NCBI GenBank assembly: GCA_019116445.1
Contig: DXBP01000003.1
Span: 1-64,000 of the forward strand
Reading direction: 5' to 3'
DNA length: 64,000 nucleotides
DNA from: Candidatus Gemmiger excrementigallinarum
GTDB taxonomy: Bacteria > Bacillota > Clostridia > Oscillospirales > Ruminococcaceae
Part shown: positions 43,109 through 51,087 of the stretch, in pieces
Layout: every line of letters starts with the position of its first letter
Position numbering within the stretch: the first letter of the stretch is position 1
Program-made: the position numbers and the translations under genes
The notes under the pieces: model-generated
Told to the model about the DNA's origin: nothing
Databases searched by the model: none
The model's input: only the letters and a program-made list of their open reading frames with translations

Positions 43109-43137
43109 ATTATAACCGAAAGACACTTAAAAGTAAA
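43109..43137 (-). promoter_or_regulatory. deoB operon promoter
   Basis: Minus-strand TTTACT (43132-43137), a 17-base spacer and TATAAT (43109-43114), about 60 bases before the deoB start. Confidence 0.65.
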
Positions 43138-43216
43138 ATGTTTCATCATTTTTTCTGGCAAAGCAAGGCTTTTAACGGCCGTCGCGGTAAAATACGCGTA
43201 AACCCGTAACAGGGTC

Positions 43217-43246
43217 TTGTCTATTGGTTCGAAGTTGTAGTATAAT
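43217..43246 (+). promoter_or_regulatory. pyk promoter
   Basis: TTGTCT (43217-43222), an 18-base spacer and TATAAT (43241-43246), 50 bases upstream of the pyk ATG. No convincing operator was recognised in the space shared with deoB. Confidence 0.75.
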
Positions 43247-43295
43247 TACCATGTATAGTGTTAAAGATTCAAGAATCCATGGAGGAACAAAGTAT

Positions 43296-45041
43296 ATGCG
43301 TAAAACAAAGATTGTTTGCACAATGGGTCCGTCCACCGATAAGCCTGGCATTCTTCGTCAGTTGCTGGAAAACGGTATGGATGTTGCCCGTTTCAATTTT
43401 TCTCACGGCGATTACGAAGAGCACAAAGGGCGCCTGGATGCGCTGCGCGCGCTGACCAATGAAATGGATCTGCCGGTCGCAGCCATGCTGGACACCAAAG
43501 GTCCCGAGATCCGCCTGGGTGTTTTTGCCAACGGTTCCGAAACCCTGTCCGTTGGTCAGAAATTCACGCTGACTTCTCGCGACGTGGAAGGCACCAACGA
43601 GATTTGTTCCGTCACCTACAAAGAACTCCCCCATGATGTTCAGCCCGGCGGCCGCATTATGCTGGACGACGGCCTGATTGAACTTCTTATTGATGACGTT
43701 ACCGATACCGACATCCACTGCACCGTGCAGAACGATGGCGTGATCAAGACCAAAAAGGGCGTTAACGTCCCCGGCGTGCATCTGTCCATGCCGTATATGA
43801 GCCAGCGTGACCGGGATGATATCCTTTTCGGTATCGAACAGGGATTTGATCTGATCTCCGCCAGCTTCACCCGCAATGCGCAGGACATCATGGAGATTCG
43901 TCACCTGCTCAATGAGCACGACTGCACAATGCGCATTATTGCCAAGATCGAAAACCAGGAAGGCATCGATAATATTGACGAGATCCTGACTGTAGCGGAC
44001 GGCATCATGGTCGCGCGCGGTGATATGGGCGTTGAAATTGATTATGCCGAGATCCCCGCCATCCAGAAACATCTGATCGACCGCGCCATGAGCGCTGGCA
44101 AAATCTGCATTACGGCCACGCAGATGCTGGATTCCATGATGGTCAATCCTCGCCCCACCCGTGCCGAAATCACCGACGTAGCCAATGCCATCTATGACGG
44201 TACCGGTGCCGTTATGCTTTCCGGCGAAACTGCCGCCGGCAAATACCCCGTGGAAGCCTTGAAGGCCATGGCTACCATTGCCGAAACCACCGAGGCGGAT
44301 TCCAGCTTTGACAGCCTGGTGCACCACGCCGGCAACCATGATTCTCATCTCACCATCGGCGCTGCAGTTGGTCATGCTGCTTGCACAACGGCTGCCGATA
44401 TCGGTGCTTCGGCCATCATCTCCGCTTCCAAGAGTGGCGAAACCGCACGCCTGCTGAGCCGCTTCCGTCCCGATACCCAGATCATTGCCTGCGTTCTGGA
44501 CGAGCGTACCCGCCGCCAGATGAACATTTATCGTGGCGTCACCCCCCTGCTGATGGATTACGCCAAGTCCACCGATGAACTGATCAGTATGTCGGTGGCC
44601 GCTGCAGAGAAGGCTAATCTGATCCATTCCGGGGATCTGGTCGTTGTCACCGCCGGTGTTCCCGTTGGCGTGTCCGGCACAACCAACATGATCAAGATTC
44701 ATCTGGTTGGCGACACGCTGCTTGCGGGCGTGGGTATTGGGCAGCACAATGCAAAGGGTGAAGTTTGTGTTTGCCGCAGCGCTGCGGAAGCCGCCAAAAA
44801 GTTCAAGCCCGGCCAGATTCTGGTTGTGCCCTTCACGACCAACGCAGCCCTTCCCTTTATGCGTGATGCCGCAGGCATTATTACGGAGGAAGCCGGCACC
44901 AACAGCCATTCTGCCATTGTGGGGCTGACGCTGGACAAAGCTGTGATCGTAGGTGCCACCAACGCAACCCGTACCCTGAAAGACGGTATGCAGGTTTCGA
45001 TGGATTGCTCTCGCGGTGTCGTACAGGCTATGCCGGACTGA
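43296..45041 (+). CDS. pyk: Pyruvate kinase with C-terminal PEP-utiliser domain
   Basis: 581-residue glycolytic enzyme making pyruvate and ATP. It starts MRKTKIVCTMGPSTDKPGIL, with NFSHGDYEEH near residue 35, the catalytic IIAKIENQEGIDNIDEIL near 215 and MVARGDMGVEI near 240. After about residue 475 an extra domain GQILVVPFTTNAALPFMRDAAGIITEEAGTNSHSAI-like is present, the phosphohistidine-type domain of Bacillus-type pyruvate kinases. The ATG at 43296 has GGAGG 10 bases upstream; an earlier in-frame start at 43224 has none. luxS follows after 10 bases. Confidence 0.96.
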   Translation: MRKTKIVCTMGPSTDKPGILRQLLENGMDVARFNFSHGDYEEHKGRLDALRALTNEMDLPVAAMLDTKGPEIRLGVFANGSETLSVGQKFTLTSRDVEGTNEICSVTYKELPHDVQPGGRIMLDDGLIELLIDDVTDTDIHCTVQNDGVIKTKKGVNVPGVHLSMPYMSQRDRDDILFGIEQGFDLISASFTRNAQDIMEIRHLLNEHDCTMRIIAKIENQEGIDNIDEILTVADGIMVARGDMGVEIDYAEIPAIQKHLIDRAMSAGKICITATQMLDSMMVNPRPTRAEITDVANAIYDGTGAVMLSGETAAGKYPVEALKAMATIAETTEADSSFDSLVHHAGNHDSHLTIGAAVGHAACTTAADIGASAIISASKSGETARLLSRFRPDTQIIACVLDERTRRQMNIYRGVTPLLMDYAKSTDELISMSVAAAEKANLIHSGDLVVVTAGVPVGVSGTTNMIKIHLVGDTLLAGVGIGQHNAKGEVCVCRSAAEAAKKFKPGQILVVPFTTNAALPFMRDAAGIITEEAGTNSHSAIVGLTLDKAVIVGATNATRTLKDGMQVSMDCSRGVVQAMPD

Positions 45042-45051
45042 GGTGAACAAG

Positions 45052-45513
45052 ATGGAACGTATTGCCAGTTTTTGCGTGGACCACACAAAGTTGCTGCCCG
45101 GAATGTATCTTTCCCGTCAGGACGGACCTGACGGCGAGATCCGTACCTGGGATATCCGTATGAAACGCCCTAACCAGGGACAGTATCTTTCTTCTGCCGC
45201 CGCACACACGCTGGAACATCTTTTTGCCACCTATGCGCGCAACAGCAAATACAGCAAAGGTGTTGTATACGTCGGCCCTATGGGATGTCTTACAGGTTTT
45301 TATCTGCTGACGACCGGTCTGTCTGACGCTGAGGCACTGGACCTTGTGAAAAGTGCCTTTGCCTGGATGGCTGAGTATGAGGGAGAAATTCCCGGAGCTT
45401 CCGCCGTGGAATGCGGCAATCACCTTATGATGGACCCTGTGGCCGCCCGTGTAGAGGCTACTGCAATGCTGCCGGTGCTGGAAGCGCTGGATGCCGACCA
45501 TCTGCGGTATTGA
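45052..45513 (+). CDS. luxS: S-ribosylhomocysteine lyase
   Basis: 153-residue zinc/iron enzyme of the activated methyl cycle that releases homocysteine and the precursor of autoinducer 2. Metal ligands are visible in HTLEHLFAT (near residues 52-60) and in VECGNHLMMDP (Cys near 125). GAGGTG is 6 bases before the ATG. Its closeness to pyk and the shared downstream terminator suggest co-transcription. Confidence 0.96.
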   Translation: MERIASFCVDHTKLLPGMYLSRQDGPDGEIRTWDIRMKRPNQGQYLSSAAAHTLEHLFATYARNSKYSKGVVYVGPMGCLTGFYLLTTGLSDAEALDLVKSAFAWMAEYEGEIPGASAVECGNHLMMDPVAARVEATAMLPVLEALDADHLRY

Positions 45514-45535
45514 TATCTGATTCTATAAAGTATTT

Positions 45536-45577
45536 GCCCCGAAGTTCTGTTGCCAACAGAGCCTCGGGGCTTTTTTG
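45536..45577 (+). terminator. Terminator after luxS
   Basis: Outer stem GCCCCGA / TCGGGGC and inner stem TCTGTT / AACAGA (45536-45570), followed by TTTTTTG. Confidence 0.9.
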
Positions 45578-45659
45578 ATAAATCGCATTTTTTACACACA
45601 TTATTGTACATTTGTCCATGGCGAAATATGTCCACTTATGCTAATCTAGAGGAAAATAA

Positions 45660-45716
45660 ATGATTCTCCTGGTGCTCCTAATGGGAGCCAAAGAGAACGG
45701 AAAGAAGGTTATCTAG
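45660..45716 (+). CDS. Possible 18-residue leader peptide before the sulfatase
   Basis: Short frame MILLVLLMGAKENGKKVI with GAGG 7 bases before its ATG, ending 2 bases before the sulfatase start. A hydrophobic half is followed by a basic half. It could couple translation of the sulfatase or be chance; the sulfatase has its own AAGAAGG site inside it. Low confidence. Confidence 0.25.
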   Translation: MILLVLLMGAKENGKKVI

Positions 45717-45718
45717 CT

Positions 45719-47203
45719 ATGGCAAAGGTCATATTCATTATGACAGACTCCCAGCGTTATGATATGGTGAACGCCAACGTTTCCACTGGCCTTCGTACGC
45801 CCTGTCTGGACAGTCTGGCTGCCCGGGGAATGCGGTTCACTCGTGCCTATACCACTCAACCGGTTTGCCAACCTGCACGCTGTGCCCTGTTTACAGGAAT
45901 GTACCCCCATTCCTGTAACAGTTGGACCAACTCCTCCGCCCTGTCTTCTGATGTTCATACAATCGGGCAGCGCTTGCGTGACCATGGAATCCGAACCGCC
46001 TATATCGGGAAATGGCATTTAGATGGCGGCGATTACTTCGGCCTTGGTCGCTGCCCGGATGGTTGGGACCCTGCCTATTGGTATGATATGCGGAACTATC
46101 TTGATGAATTGCCCCCGGAGGAACGTACCGCCTCCCGTCATGATACCACCATGCAAACGCAGGATATTCCTTCCTCTTTCACCTATGCCCATCGCTGTAC
46201 TGACCGTGCAGTTCAGTTTTTGCAGGAGCACGGGCAAGAGTCGGATTTTTTACTCTGTGTATCCTATGACGAGCCGCACGACCCGTATCTGTGCCCGCAG
46301 GAATATTGGAAGCCTTATGAAGATTTTGTTTTCCCCAGTGCACCAAACGTTGCCGATACACTGGACGGAAAACCTGACTACCAAAAAGTTTGGGCCGGCC
46401 AGAAGCTGGATCAGGAACGAACCAACGTCCAAATCCGAGCACCGTACTACTTCGGATGTAATTCTTTTGTGGATTCGCAAATTGGCAGAGTTCTCGATGC
46501 AGCAGATACCTTTGCCGGAGAAGATACCATTGTATTTTACACCTCGGATCACGGCGATTTCCTGGAATCCCACTGCCTGACAGGAAAAGGTCCTGCCGCT
46601 TATGACGAAATCACACGGATTCCTCTTTTCATCAAAGGCCCCGGCATCGCATCCGGTAGTGTCAGCTCGGCACCAGTTTCTCATATCAATCTGGCGCCCA
46701 CGGTTCTGGACCTCTTCGGTCTGCAATGTCCGCCGGTTTTCCCTGGCAACAGTCTGTTGCCACAATTGTATGGAAACGCTGAACGCGTGAACCAGTATTG
46801 CTTTATAGAGTTCGGACGTTATGAGGTGGACCATGACGGCTTCGGTGGATTCCAACCTATGCGAAGCGTTTTCGATGGAAGATATAAACTCAGCATCAAT
46901 CTGCTTTCACAGGATGAGTTTTATGATTTGCAACAGGATCCTTATGAGATGAACAATCTCATAAATGATCCGTCGTGCTATACGGAAATCTGCCGACTGC
47001 ACGATGCAATCCTGGATAATATGAACCAGACACGCGATCCTTTCCGTGGGTATTACTGGCATCGCCGTCCGTGGCGCAAAGACGCTCCGGCTGCAACGTG
47101 GAGCTATACCGGTTACACGCGACAGTCTGAAAACGATTATGAGGAGCGCCAGCTGGACTATGCCACCGGCCTTCCGATGGAAACTTCGTCGCGGCGCAAA
47201 TAA
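45719..47203 (+). CDS. Sulfatase-family hydrolase
   Basis: 494-residue alkaline-phosphatase-superfamily enzyme. The motif C-x-P-x-R is present as VCQPARCALFTG (Cys 50), the site converted to formylglycine in sulfatases. Other metal-site motifs are MTDSQRYD at the start, YIGKWHLDGGDY near 95 and YTSDHGDFLESH near 280. There is no signal peptide, so it is probably cytoplasmic and acts on small imported sulfated (or phosphonate) esters. The anaerobic maturase needed for formylglycine is not in the window. No sugar transporter is nearby, so the substrate is open. Confidence 0.87.
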   Translation: MAKVIFIMTDSQRYDMVNANVSTGLRTPCLDSLAARGMRFTRAYTTQPVCQPARCALFTGMYPHSCNSWTNSSALSSDVHTIGQRLRDHGIRTAYIGKWHLDGGDYFGLGRCPDGWDPAYWYDMRNYLDELPPEERTASRHDTTMQTQDIPSSFTYAHRCTDRAVQFLQEHGQESDFLLCVSYDEPHDPYLCPQEYWKPYEDFVFPSAPNVADTLDGKPDYQKVWAGQKLDQERTNVQIRAPYYFGCNSFVDSQIGRVLDAADTFAGEDTIVFYTSDHGDFLESHCLTGKGPAAYDEITRIPLFIKGPGIASGSVSSAPVSHINLAPTVLDLFGLQCPPVFPGNSLLPQLYGNAERVNQYCFIEFGRYEVDHDGFGGFQPMRSVFDGRYKLSINLLSQDEFYDLQQDPYEMNNLINDPSCYTEICRLHDAILDNMNQTRDPFRGYYWHRRPWRKDAPAATWSYTGYTRQSENDYEERQLDYATGLPMETSSRRK

Positions 47204-47215
47204 TCCTGATACATA

Positions 47216-47277
47216 AAAACGCTCCTTTCTGGAGAGAACGACAGTTTTTACTGTTCCCTCTCAGAAAGGAGCGTTTT
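47216..47277. terminator. Long bidirectional terminator between the sulfatase gene and pta
   Basis: Perfect 15-base outer arms beginning AAAACGCTCC and ending GGAGCGTTTT, an inner GAGAG/CTCTC stem and a central ACAG...CTGT helix. It sits between convergent genes. Confidence 0.85.
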
Positions 47278-47294
47278 ACATTAAATTGGAATGA

Positions 47295-48260
47295 TCAGAT
47301 CAGCGCAGCGGTAATCAGAGCCATTTTATAGACTTCTTCCGCATTGCAGCCGCGGGACAGATCGTTGATAGGTGCGTTCAGACCCTGCAGAATAGGACCA
47401 TACGCTTCAAAGCCACCCAGGCGCTGCGCAATTTTATAGCCAATATTGCCGGCATTGATGTTGGGGAAAATAAAGGTATTGGCATACCCAGCCACCGTAG
47501 AGCCGGGAGCCTTCAGCTGGCCGACTTCCGGAGCCACTGCAGCATCAAACTGCAATTCGCCATCCACCTTCAGTTCGGGATGAGCTGCCTGTACACGTGC
47601 GGTTGCATTGCGCATTTTGTCAACCGTTTCGCCCTTGCCGGAACCTTTGGTGGAGTAGGACAAAAGCGCCACGCGGGGATCGATACCAAAAATTTCAGCC
47701 GTATGCGCAGTTTCCACAGTGGACTCCACGATTTCATCTTCGCTGGGGTCAATATTGATCGCGCAATCTCCCATCGCGATGCATTCGTCCCCACGCATCA
47801 GAATGAAGCAGGAACTGACCGACTGGATACCGGGCTTGCACTTGATCAGCTGCAATGCCGGACGAACCGTATCGGCAGTAGAATAAGTAGCACCGCCCAG
47901 CAGGCAGTCCGCCTTACCCATTTTGACAAGCATGGTGCCGAAATAGTTGGATTTGGAAAGAGCCGCACGGCACTGCTCTTCCGTCATCTTGCCTTTGCGG
48001 AGTTCGACCATCTTGGTCACCATTTCCTCAAAGCCTTCGTAAGAAGTCGGGTTGATGATTTCCGCGCCGGTAATATCGAAGCCTGCATCCGCTGCGGCTT
48101 TTTGAACGGCATCCGGATCGCCCAGCAGAATCACATGCAGGGTTTTGCCGGCCAGCAAACGGCTGGCAGCCGACAAAATCCGCGCATCAGCACCCTCCGT
48201 AAAAACGATGGACTTAGATTCTGCGCGCAGCTTGGTCTCAAAATTTTCAAAAATGGACAT
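47295..48260 (-). CDS. pta: Phosphate acetyltransferase
   Basis: 321-residue enzyme that makes acetyl phosphate from acetyl-CoA, the first step of acetate formation. It shows the family motifs FTEGADARILSAAS at the start, ADCLLGGATYSTADTVRPALQ near 130, and RVALLSYSTKGSGKGETVDKM near 205, and ends GCNAEEVYKMALITAAL. The ATG at 48260 has GGAGG about 11 bases upstream. Acetate kinase is not adjacent. Confidence 0.96.
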   Translation of the reverse strand: MSIFENFETKLRAESKSIVFTEGADARILSAASRLLAGKTLHVILLGDPDAVQKAAADAGFDITGAEIINPTSYEGFEEMVTKMVELRKGKMTEEQCRAALSKSNYFGTMLVKMGKADCLLGGATYSTADTVRPALQLIKCKPGIQSVSSCFILMRGDECIAMGDCAINIDPSEDEIVESTVETAHTAEIFGIDPRVALLSYSTKGSGKGETVDKMRNATARVQAAHPELKVDGELQFDAAVAPEVGQLKAPGSTVAGYANTFIFPNINAGNIGYKIAQRLGGFEAYGPILQGLNAPINDLSRGCNAEEVYKMALITAALI

Positions 48261-48335
48261 ACAAAAAACTACCTCCAATATTTTCCAACGCAGAAATATC
48301 AACAGGGATATTCCCGGCGCGACACTTACAATTGT

Positions 48336-48363
48336 ATTATAACATCGATTTTGTTATTTGCAA
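48336..48363 (-). promoter_or_regulatory. pta promoter
   Basis: Minus-strand TTGCAA (48358-48363), a 16-base spacer and TATAAT (48336-48341). Confidence 0.7.
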
Positions 48364-48464
48364 AGAATATGTGCGTTTCCCCTACAGATTGCGCAAGAAA
48401 TATGCGAAACCGCAAGATAATTCACAAAGTTAATAAAATATCAATCGCAGATTGGCATTTTTTA

Positions 48465-48692
48465 TCAAATGTGACGTGGCGGTGTATATCCATAAGAGCG
48501 GTAAAAAGCAGTTATATCTGCCGGTGTACGAACCACAACCGCCTGCAGAAGCCGTCCCGTTTTCGCATCCAGAAATCCGATCAACGTCTCTCCCGTACAA
48601 ATGCTGCTTTGGGTCGAAATATCCGATTCCGTCATGCCGTCAGGCGGTATTTTCTTCTCTGTCTTCTGCTTTTTCCAGCGGTCAAGCCACAT
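48465..48692 (-). CDS. Hypothetical protein, 75 residues
   Basis: I do not recognise this protein. It starts MWLDRWKKQKTEKKIPPD, is hydrophilic, and has a beta-rich second half (GETLIGFLDAKTGRLLQAVVVRT) that ends FYRSYGYTPPRHI. The start at 48692 lies inside the end of the DUF1294 gene (11-base overlap), with GGAGG 8 bases upstream, so the two are probably translationally coupled. Confidence 0.6.
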   Translation of the reverse strand: MWLDRWKKQKTEKKIPPDGMTESDISTQSSICTGETLIGFLDAKTGRLLQAVVVRTPADITAFYRSYGYTPPRHI

Positions 48693-48957
48693 ATCCTTTT
48701 CCTCCAATCATCCATGCCAAAACCACCTGTATTGCCAGAATCAAAGGAATTCCCACCACAAAGTACCAATGTTTTGTTTTATGATGACACAGATACATAC
48801 CAAGCCATGCGCCAACGCTTCCGCCCAGCAGTGCCGCCAGGAACAATGTTTTTTCCGGAATGCGCCAGCTCTGTTTTTTCGCACGCCGTTTATCTTCTGC
48901 CATCAGATAAAATGCAACCAGATTGATCACAACCAAATATAACACAATCCATTTCAT
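48682..48957 (-). CDS. DUF1294 membrane protein
   Basis: 91-residue protein with a first hydrophobic segment (WIVLYLVVINLVAFYLM), the basic stretch EDKRRAKKQSWRIPEKTLFLAALLGGSVGAWLGM typical of DUF1294, then HHKTKHWYFVVGIPLILAIQVVL as the last membrane helix. Function unknown. It is followed by the overlapping 75-residue gene. Confidence 0.85.
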   Translation of the reverse strand: MKWIVLYLVVINLVAFYLMAEDKRRAKKQSWRIPEKTLFLAALLGGSVGAWLGMYLCHHKTKHWYFVVGIPLILAIQVVLAWMIGGKGYVA

Positions 48958-49005
48958 ACATTCATTACCTTGCGATACTCCTTAAAGAGATGTGTTGATC
49001 AATTT

Positions 49006-49665
49006 TTATTCTGCAATCTGCTCCCGAAGGCGTTCCAGAGAAGGGATCAGAATATGGCGGTCCTGCAGTTTCAATAAACCGTCTTCCCGAAGGTGCGTAA
49101 TCAGACGGTTGACGCTGTTACGCGTAGATATTCCGCAGAACCCGGCTATATCTTCATACGGTACCACAAAGTCAATTAAGGTACCGCCTTCCACCGGGCG
49201 CCCGAATTGCTGAGCCAGATTGAGCAGGAACCCGCAAATCACGCCCCGCTTGCTGTTCATCGCCATAAGCTGCTGGTTACGGATACTTTCATTCCAGCGC
49301 TGCCGATAATACTCTTTGACATATTGCTGCAAAACCGGATCTTGATTGATGTTTTGCCACAGCGCAACGCGCGGAACTTTATAAAAAACAGCCGTTTCAC
49401 TTTCCACTCGTATATTGAACGGTGCGCTTGTAAAAGTGGATACCTCATCCCGAAGCAAGGAGATGAGCGAAGGTCCTTTCAAATAAGCAATATTGAATTC
49501 CTTGCCGTTTTTTAAGATAATGCTGGTTTTAACCACACCATGTGCCAGTACATAGGTAAACGGCTGGTCCAACCCACAATATGCCAGATAGGTATGGCGG
49601 GAACGTTCTTCCGGCACATACCCCCACTGTTCAAGCCGCTGCAGCAAATAGGCGTCGCTGTCCAT
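49006..49665 (-). CDS. Crp/Fnr-family regulator, LarR-like by context
   Basis: 219-residue transcription factor. The N-terminal part is a cyclic-nucleotide-like beta barrel (TYVLAHGVVKTSIILKNGKEFNIAYLKGPSLISLL near 37-70) without an obvious cAMP-binding Arg-Ser motif. The C-terminal part is a winged helix (YEDIAGFCGISTRNSVNRLITHLREDGLLKLQ near 165-195). The start at 49665 is chosen for family length and an AAGGAG upstream. The frame stays open to 49842 but that would overlap larA. It is divergent from larA, as LarR is in Lactobacillus plantarum, so it likely controls that operon. Confidence 0.88.
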   Translation of the reverse strand: MDSDAYLLQRLEQWGYVPEERSRHTYLAYCGLDQPFTYVLAHGVVKTSIILKNGKEFNIAYLKGPSLISLLRDEVSTFTSAPFNIRVESETAVFYKVPRVALWQNINQDPVLQQYVKEYYRQRWNESIRNQQLMAMNSKRGVICGFLLNLAQQFGRPVEGGTLIDFVVPYEDIAGFCGISTRNSVNRLITHLREDGLLKLQDRHILIPSLERLREQIAE

Positions 49666-49728
49666 CTTCGCCTTCGCTCCTTCCTCTTTGTGTAACAAAT
49701 GATACCATCTTTTGAGGTAGTTGTCCAG

Positions 49729-49773
49729 GTATCTGCGTGATACACTGTTGATCGTCTTTGATACATCTACAAT
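49729..49773 (+). promoter_or_regulatory. Candidate operator and -10 box of the larA operon
   Basis: The palindrome GTATC-N5-GATAC (49729-49743) lies upstream of a -10-like TACAAT (49768-49773) that has no good -35 box. Two more GATAC copies lie at 49701-49705 and 49760-49764. The palindrome centre is about 44 bases before the expected transcript start, a position used by Crp/Fnr activators. Inference only. Confidence 0.35.
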
Positions 49774-49794
49774 CTCAAAAGGAAGTGTCCAGTC

Positions 49795-51069
49795 ATGAAA
49801 GAGATTTGTCTGCCTTATGATACGGGAACGCAAATCGTACATGTCCCTCAGCGGAATCTTGCCGGCGTTTTGGTTTCACGCCAGGCATCCTATCAGGCTC
49901 AGAAGAGCGGCGCTGAACTGGTAGAAGATTCCCTCGATCATCCAATAGGCTCTCCCCGCCTTGAGGAACTTGCCAAAGGTAAGAAAAACATTGTCATCAT
50001 CAGTTCTGACCATACCCGCCCGGTTCCCTCTGCCATTATTATGCCGATTCTCCTGCGTCGGCTGCGCAGTGCCGCTCCCGATGCCCGCATCCGCATTCTC
50101 GTTGCTACAGGGTTTCATCGCGCCTCAACGCGGGAAGAATTAATTGCCAAATACGGTCAGGAGATCGTGGATCATGAGGAGATTGTGATGCACGATGCCC
50201 GGGATGACGCAGCCATGGTCGATGTCGGCGTTTTACCCAGCGGCGGTCACTGTCTGATCAATCGCGTTGCCACCGAAGCCGACTTGCTGCTTGCGGAAGG
50301 ATTCATCGAGGCCCATTTCTTCGCCGGTTTTTCCGGTGGCCGCAAATCTGTTCTGCCCGGTATCGCCAGCTACAAAACCATTCAGGCCAACCACTGCGGT
50401 GAGTTCATTGCTTCGCCGGAATGTCGTACCGGTAATCTGAACCACAACCGGGTTCACGCGGATATGGTCTTTGCCGCACACGCAGCCAAGCTCGCCTTTA
50501 TCGTGAACGTTGTTCTCAATGAAGAAAAACAGATCATCGGTTCTTTCGCCGGAGATGTAGAGGAAGCACATCTGATGGGTTGCCGCTTCGTCAACGATCT
50601 GGCCCGTGTTGATAAAGTCCCCTGCGATATTGCGATCTCGACAAACGGCGGCTATCCTCTGGATCAGAACGTCTATCAGGCTGTTAAAGGCATGACCGCT
50701 GCCGAAGCCACCGTCCGGGAAGGCGGCATCATCATTATGGTGGCCGGCTGCCGTGATGGTCACGGCGGACAGGCTTTCTTTGACAATATTGCCAAGGCGG
50801 AATCTCCGAAAGCCTTTCTGGAGCAGGCTGTTGCCACACCGCGCCTTGAAACGGTGCCCGAACAGTGGACCAGCCAGATTTTGGCCCGTATACTGGTAAA
50901 ATACCATGTGATTCTTGTATCGGATCTTCTGGACCCGCACATTGCCGCAGCTCTTCACCTGGAGCTGGTTTCTACTGTAGATGAAGCGCTGGCGCGCGCT
51001 TTTCTGCGCTTGGGAGCAGATGCGCGTGTGGCTGTGATTCCTGACGGCCTTTCGGTCGTAGTTCAGTAA
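49795..51069 (+). CDS. larA: Nickel-dependent lactate racemase
   Basis: 424-residue enzyme that interconverts D- and L-lactate using the nickel-pincer nucleotide. The residues known from the L. plantarum enzyme are present at the same numbers: Asp72 and Arg75 in SDHTRPVP, His108 in TGFHRAS, His174 in IEAHFF, Lys184 in GGRKSVLPG (cofactor attachment) and His200 (nickel ligand). AAGGAAG is 9 bases before the ATG. The aquaporin-type gene follows after 18 bases. The cofactor genes larB, larC and larE are not in the window. Related family members act on other hydroxy acids, so lactate is the most likely but not proven substrate. Confidence 0.9.
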   Translation: MKEICLPYDTGTQIVHVPQRNLAGVLVSRQASYQAQKSGAELVEDSLDHPIGSPRLEELAKGKKNIVIISSDHTRPVPSAIIMPILLRRLRSAAPDARIRILVATGFHRASTREELIAKYGQEIVDHEEIVMHDARDDAAMVDVGVLPSGGHCLINRVATEADLLLAEGFIEAHFFAGFSGGRKSVLPGIASYKTIQANHCGEFIASPECRTGNLNHNRVHADMVFAAHAAKLAFIVNVVLNEEKQIIGSFAGDVEEAHLMGCRFVNDLARVDKVPCDIAISTNGGYPLDQNVYQAVKGMTAAEATVREGGIIIMVAGCRDGHGGQAFFDNIAKAESPKAFLEQAVATPRLETVPEQWTSQILARILVKYHVILVSDLLDPHIAAALHLELVSTVDEALARAFLRLGADARVAVIPDGLSVVVQ

Positions 51070-51087
51070 AGGCGGGGAGGAAAAATC

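Noticed and set aside
43269-45086. A 605-codon open frame on the minus strand opposite pyk
   Set aside because: Same length and register as the pyk coding frame, rich in His and Gly as expected for an antisense shadow, with no ribosome site or promoter.
49666-49842. Longer 278-residue form of the Crp/Fnr regulator
   Set aside because: The extra 59 residues would overlap the larA start and its upstream region, do not look like the Crp barrel, and are not supported by a ribosome site; the 219-residue form has the family length.
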